Shown: in pieces, positions 21,043-21,831 of the stretch
Layout of the letters: every line of letters starts with the position of its first letter
How positions within the stretch are numbered: the stretch's first letter is position 1
IMG/VR virus record: IMGVR_UViG_3300049596_000453
Span: 1 to 21,831 of that record
DNA length: 21,831 nucleotides
Strand: one strand, 5' to 3'
Source of the DNA: a virus
The notes under the pieces: model-generated
The model's database searches: none
Seen by the model: the letters and a program-made list of their open reading frames with translations, nothing else
Told to the model about the DNA's origin: nothing
Program-made: the position numbers and the translations under genes

Positions 21043-21831
21043 ATGAGTCTATTAGACAAGCTAGTGAAGAACAGTACAATTAAGTTAACTGCTCAACTTT
21101 CTAAATCCAAAGTTTTCGGTAAGAAAGATATGGCACCAACACAAGTACCAATGATTAACGTCGCGTTATCTGGTAGAATTGATGGTGGTGTTGTACCTGG
21201 ATTGCTCGTTCTTGCAGGTCCATCTAAGCACTTTAAATCGGCATTCGCGTTGTTGATGGCAGGCGCTTATATGCAACGAAATCCAGAAGCAATTCTTTTG
21301 TTTTATGATGCAGAATTTGGTACGCCTCAAGCGTACTTTGATTCATTTGGTATTGACGTAAACCGTGTTGTACACACACCAATTGTTAATGTTGAAGAAC
21401 TTAAGTTCGATATTACTCAACAACTTGACAAAATCGAAAAAGGCGATAAAGTTATTATCGTTATCGATTCTATTGGTAACCTTGCTTCTAAGAAAGAAGC
21501 TGAAGATGCTCTTGAAGGTAAATCAGTAGCTGACATGACTCGTGCTAAAGCACTTAAGTCTTTGTTCCGTATTGTTACTCCGCATCTTAACCTTAAAGAT
21601 ATTCCTCTCATTGCAGTTAACCACACTTATAAAGAGATTGGTTTATTTCCTAAGGATGTCGTGTCCGGCGGTACGGGTATCTATTATTCAGCAGATTGCA
21701 TCTGGATTATCGGTCGTCAGCAAGATAAAGTTGGTACAGAAATTCAAGGCTATCACTTCATTATCAACATTGAAAAATCTCGTTATGTTAAAGAGAAATC
21801 AAAGATTCCGATTAGTGTAAGCTATGAAGGT
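21043..21831 (+). CDS. uvsX: Recombinase UvsX (RecA-like), C-terminus cut by window edge
   Basis: 263 codons are visible; T4 UvsX is 391 aa. Forms filaments on ssDNA for strand exchange. Starts MSLLDKLVKNSTIKLTAQLS. Walker A GPSKHFKS (59-66) is of the T4 type (T4 GPSKSFKS), the catalytic glutamate region is FYDAEFGTP (88-96), Walker B VIIVIDSIGNL (about 137-147), and loop region motifs LIAVNHTYKEIGLFPKD and VSGGTG follow. ATG 21043 has AAGGAAAA upstream. Frame is open to the last base, so the gene continues outside the window. Confidence 0.96.
   Translation, partial: MSLLDKLVKNSTIKLTAQLSKSKVFGKKDMAPTQVPMINVALSGRIDGGVVPGLLVLAGPSKHFKSAFALLMAGAYMQRNPEAILLFYDAEFGTPQAYFDSFGIDVNRVVHTPIVNVEELKFDITQQLDKIEKGDKVIIVIDSIGNLASKKEAEDALEGKSVADMTRAKALKSLFRIVTPHLNLKDIPLIAVNHTYKEIGLFPKDVVSGGTGIYYSADCIWIIGRQQDKVGTEIQGYHFIINIEKSRYVKEKSKIPISVSYEG

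Noticed and set aside
1-21831. CRISPR arrays, insertion sequences, homing endonucleases, introns
   Set aside because: No regularly spaced repeats, no transposase or HNH/GIY-YIG motifs, and all core genes (43, 46, topoisomerase) are uninterrupted.

Overview
The window is part of the replication, recombination and late-transcription core of a T4-like (Tevenvirinae-type) myovirus. The diagnostic genes are a two-gene type II topoisomerase (gp39/60-type and gp52), UvsY, UvsW, the late sigma factor gp55, gp47/gp46, the family B DNA polymerase gp43, a gp33-like coactivator, gp59, gp32 and UvsX. The DNA is AT-rich, and most operons start at near-perfect sigma70-type promoters (TTGACA, 16-17 nt spacer, TATAAT-like). 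The host cannot be read from the sequence. A heme oxygenase plus a bilin reductase of the PcyX type points to a marine phage, and not necessarily a cyanophage.

Left arm (1-5000, minus strand), in order of transcription: topoisomerase large subunit (GTG start, single fused gene), topoisomerase medium subunit, a 110-aa protein with a degenerate metallopeptidase-like motif, a 37-aa small ORF, tRNA-Leu(UAA) with encoded CCA, a 49-aa membrane protein, a short GalE-like NAD-dependent epimerase, and a partial unknown gene leaving the window.

Centre (5100-14000, plus strand): a tail-tube-like structural protein behind a late-type motif, then uvsY, uvsW, gene 55, gene 47, gene 46, a 74-aa unknown and gene 43. 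Divergent transcription starts in the gap at about 4970-5105.

Accessory block (14000-18900, plus strand): a MazG-like pyrophosphohydrolase, heme oxygenase, two small proteins (one AbrB-like), a ferredoxin-dependent bilin reductase (PcyX/PcyA-like), a calcineurin-type phosphoesterase, and a run of small unknown genes with tiny or overlapping junctions, including a 32-aa membrane peptide. Together the oxygenase and reductase would turn heme into biliverdin and then a phycobilin (probably phycoerythrobilin). No phycobiliprotein or ferredoxin gene is visible here.

Right end (18900-21831, plus strand): gp33-like, gp59, gp32, a coiled-coil protein and UvsX (cut by the window edge). gp32 has both a consensus sigma70-type promoter inside gp59 and a perfect T4 late motif TATAAATA. 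The late motif is followed by a leader hairpin at about the place where T4 gene 32 keeps its autoregulatory pseudoknot.

There is no gene-free stretch longer than about 140 bases.
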